From: Escarpia spicata
Taxonomy: Eukaryota > Annelida > Polychaeta > Sabellida > Siboglinidae
Assembly: GCA_963995525.1 (NCBI GenBank)
Contig: OZ023206.1
Coordinates: 26,697,478-26,761,477, forward strand
Direction: 5' to 3'
DNA length: 64,000 nt
Position numbers and translations under genes: made by a program. Shown here one piece after another: positions 62,060-64,000 of this stretch; position 1 is the stretch's first letter; each line of letters starts with the position of its first letter. Under the pieces are notes generated by a model. The model worked only from the letters and a program-made list of their open reading frames with translations, searched no databases and was not told the DNA's origin.

Positions 62060-63686
62060 GGCAAAGGCAAATATTTACGAAGGTCACGCGCATAACTTTG
62101 ATTGTGACGTAGGCAAACGGTACGTAGCGGATCCGCGAATTGATGTATCCAGTACGTCACGGTTTGCCTACGTCACAATAAAAAATTTGCGCGTGACGTC
62201 ATCAAGCTTTGCCTTTGCCAAAAAATAGTAACAGTTGTGTACTTGAATTATTGTTCCATGACAGACACAAATCGAACATTCCCACGTACAGTTGTCACTT
62301 TAAAAGCTTTGCCTTATGTTTTTGTCACGATGAAACACTTTGTGACCAGTTTTATTTTCAACGAAATAATCAACGGAATGTTCGAACCCACCACGTGTCA
62401 TCTGATGGCTTGACGGAGGTTTTGCTAGGCAACAGATCACGTGATGGATAGGTCACCTGATGTCCCCAGTACGTCTCGGTTTGCGTACGTCACAATAAAA
62501 ATTGTGTGCGTTACCTCCGTCAAGTTTTACGTTTGCCACCGATGTTGATAACGATTACGTAAATTGCAACACCGCTGCTACATCTCCTAAATCAACCATT
62601 CCCGTTGTCACTTTAGAAACTTTGCCTTATGTCTTTTGTTATAATGAAACACTTTTGTGGCGAGAATTTCTACTAAATATACGACGGAATGCACAAACGC
62701 ACCACGTGTTCGGCATCCATTTGTTGATGGCTTGACGGAGTGTTTGCTAGACAACAGGTCACGTGATGAATAGTTCAATTGATATGTCCCCAGTACGTCG
62801 CGGTTTGCGTACGTCACAATAAAACTTGTGTGCGTGATCTCCTTCAAGTTTTACGTTTGCCACCAATGTTGATAACGATTATATACGTGAATTAACCTAT
62901 TCATCACGTGACCTGTTGTCTAGCAAAACCTCCGTCACGCCATCAGAAAACATATGGTGGGTTCGGACATTGCGTCGTATATTTTGTTGAAATGCTAGTC
63001 ACAAAAGTTTCTTTATGATAAAAACCTATGGGAAAGTTTTTTTAAATAACAACTGTACGCGAGAATGTTTTTTTTTTAAATCAAATCAAATTTATTGGAC
63101 TTATTATAGTACATACAGATACAAATCAAATTAACACAAATCATACATAATATCGTAATGAGAACGACAAGGGAAGAACGTTATTATATTGTTATACTCC
63201 CAAATTTGTTAAGAGATGCCATGCAGCAGTTGTAATGTAATTCGCGTATATAACCGTTATCAACGTTGTTGACTAAGGCAAAGCTTGATGATGTCACGCG
63301 CAAATTTTTTATTGTGACGTAGGCAAACCGCGACGTACTGGATACATCAATTCGTGTACCCTGTAAGTCGCGTACATCACAATAAAAAATGCGCGCGTGA
63401 CCTCCGTCAAGTTTTACGTTTGCTATTAATTGTGATAACGGTTTTATATACGTGAATTGCATTACCCCTGGTGTCTGACATGTCATAAATCAAACATTCC
63501 CGCACACACTTATCACTTTAGAAATGTTGCCTTATGCTTGCTGTCCAGAAAGATTTTGTGGCCAGAATTTCAACAAACTATAGGGCCTACGACTGAATGC
63601 ACGAACGCATCACGTGTTTGGCATCCATTTATTGTTGGTTTGACGGAGCTTTTGCTAGGCAACAGGTCACGTGATGGATAGGTCAG
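62060..63686. repeat. Array of ~310-bp repeats, direct and inverted
   Basis: Plus-oriented units start near 62148, 62461, 62785 and 63350. Minus-oriented parts lie at 62060-62145, 62893-63060 and 63235-63345. Shared boxes are AGTACGTCxCGGTTTGCGTA, CACAATAAAA, GTTTGCCACCxATGTTGATA, AACATTCCCG and CACGTGATGxATAG. The array stops about 27 bp from the LDLR-B exon. Single copies occur at 25746 and 28095. Confidence 0.85.
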
Positions 63687-63713
63687 TTGGAAGAAGTAAC
63701 TAAGACCACTTAC

Positions 63714-63865
63714 GTGTATCGGACCAGCAGATACGGTTGTCCTTACGGTCCAGCGCCATACAATGTGGCCATCCGATTCCGCCAGAGACAATCACTTCAC
63801 GTCCGCTCCCATCGAGGTTCATCTTGTGTATTTTGCAGGCACCGCCGGACACGAAGAACGCCAGA
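63714..63865 (-). CDS. LDL-receptor class B (YWTD propeller) exon
   Basis: Read on the minus strand, the exon follows an acceptor CCCACAG, contains one base, 50 codons and one base, and ends at donor GTAAGTGG. The peptide has the LDLR class B signature: IHKMNLDGSGREVIV, then GWPHCMALD and RICWSDT, matching the usual I-x-x-x-LDG, P-x-x-L-A-x-D and YWTD elements. Such repeats form six-bladed extracellular propellers in LDL-receptor, LRP and nidogen proteins. The longer frame through this DNA on the minus strand is a shadow. Upstream exons lie beyond the right edge. Its phase 1 end is directly compatible with the terminal exon at 56664-57133. Confidence 0.8.
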
Positions 63866-64000
63866 CTGTGGGCATAATGCGAGCCACTTGTTGTCAGATA
63901 TAGTATCGCGTTAAAAGGAGGCAGCCTGTTCCAAGTGTTTTATTTATTAATTAATATAATGTTCTGAAGGCTATACTGACTATGTTGAAGGTATACCTAT

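Overview
The window is eukaryotic, AT-rich and dominated by introns and transposable elements. Its coding sequence is split into short exons with GT-AG (once GC-AG) junctions. The repeats are animal-type: CR1-like and other non-LTR retrotransposons, tRNA-derived SINEs, hAT, Tigger-like and TTAA-specific DNA transposons, fold-back MITEs and long microsatellites. The mix suggests a marine invertebrate, perhaps a mollusc or other lophotrochozoan; a cephalochordate cannot be excluded. The organism is not proven by anything seen here.

The main gene, on the plus strand, is a telomeric-repeat-binding factor (TRF/TERF family). I rebuilt it by hand as 13 coding exons from 14354 to 47339. All splice phases agree and the model encodes 591 residues (533 if the doubtful exon 7 is skipped). 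Exons 1-5 encode a TRFH dimerisation domain. Exons 6-12 encode a low-complexity, charged linker. Exon 13 encodes a Myb/telobox DNA-binding domain. About 5.7 kb downstream, the last two exons (acidic exon 12 and Myb exon 13) occur again as an intact, phase-compatible copy (52301-52365 and 52769-53070). The locus could therefore make two proteins with different C-termini.

A second plus-strand coding region (31466-32425, 319 residues, hydrophobic C-terminal tail) lies inside TERF intron 9. It starts with ATG directly after a splice acceptor and may be a nested gene or an alternative terminal exon. On the minus strand at the right edge is the 3' part of another gene: an LDL-receptor class B (YWTD) exon at 63714-63865 and a cysteine-rich terminal exon at 56664-57133. 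Its 5' part lies outside the window.

Layout. 1-14.3 kb: no recognised gene; microsatellites, a complete 1.19-kb hAT-type element with 8-bp target duplications, a 17-bp minisatellite, SINEs and a LINE remnant. 14.3-31.1 kb: TERF exons 1-9 with introns holding LINE, SINE, Tigger-like, MITE and TTAA-flanked elements. 31.1-44.2 kb: TERF intron 9 with the 319-residue ORF, a 2.1-kb array of 66-bp repeats between two LINE 3' tails, and a CR1-like LINE inserted into another LINE. 44.2-53.3 kb: TERF exons 10-13 and the duplicated exons, separated by a TTAA-flanked element with a SINE inside and a decayed CR1. 53.3-64 kb: LINE fragments, paired fold-back elements, a compound microsatellite and an array of ~310-bp repeats, all within or beside the minus-strand LDLR-B gene.

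Limits: exon boundaries are read by eye from splice consensus, phase and similarity to known families. Transposon family names are approximate.
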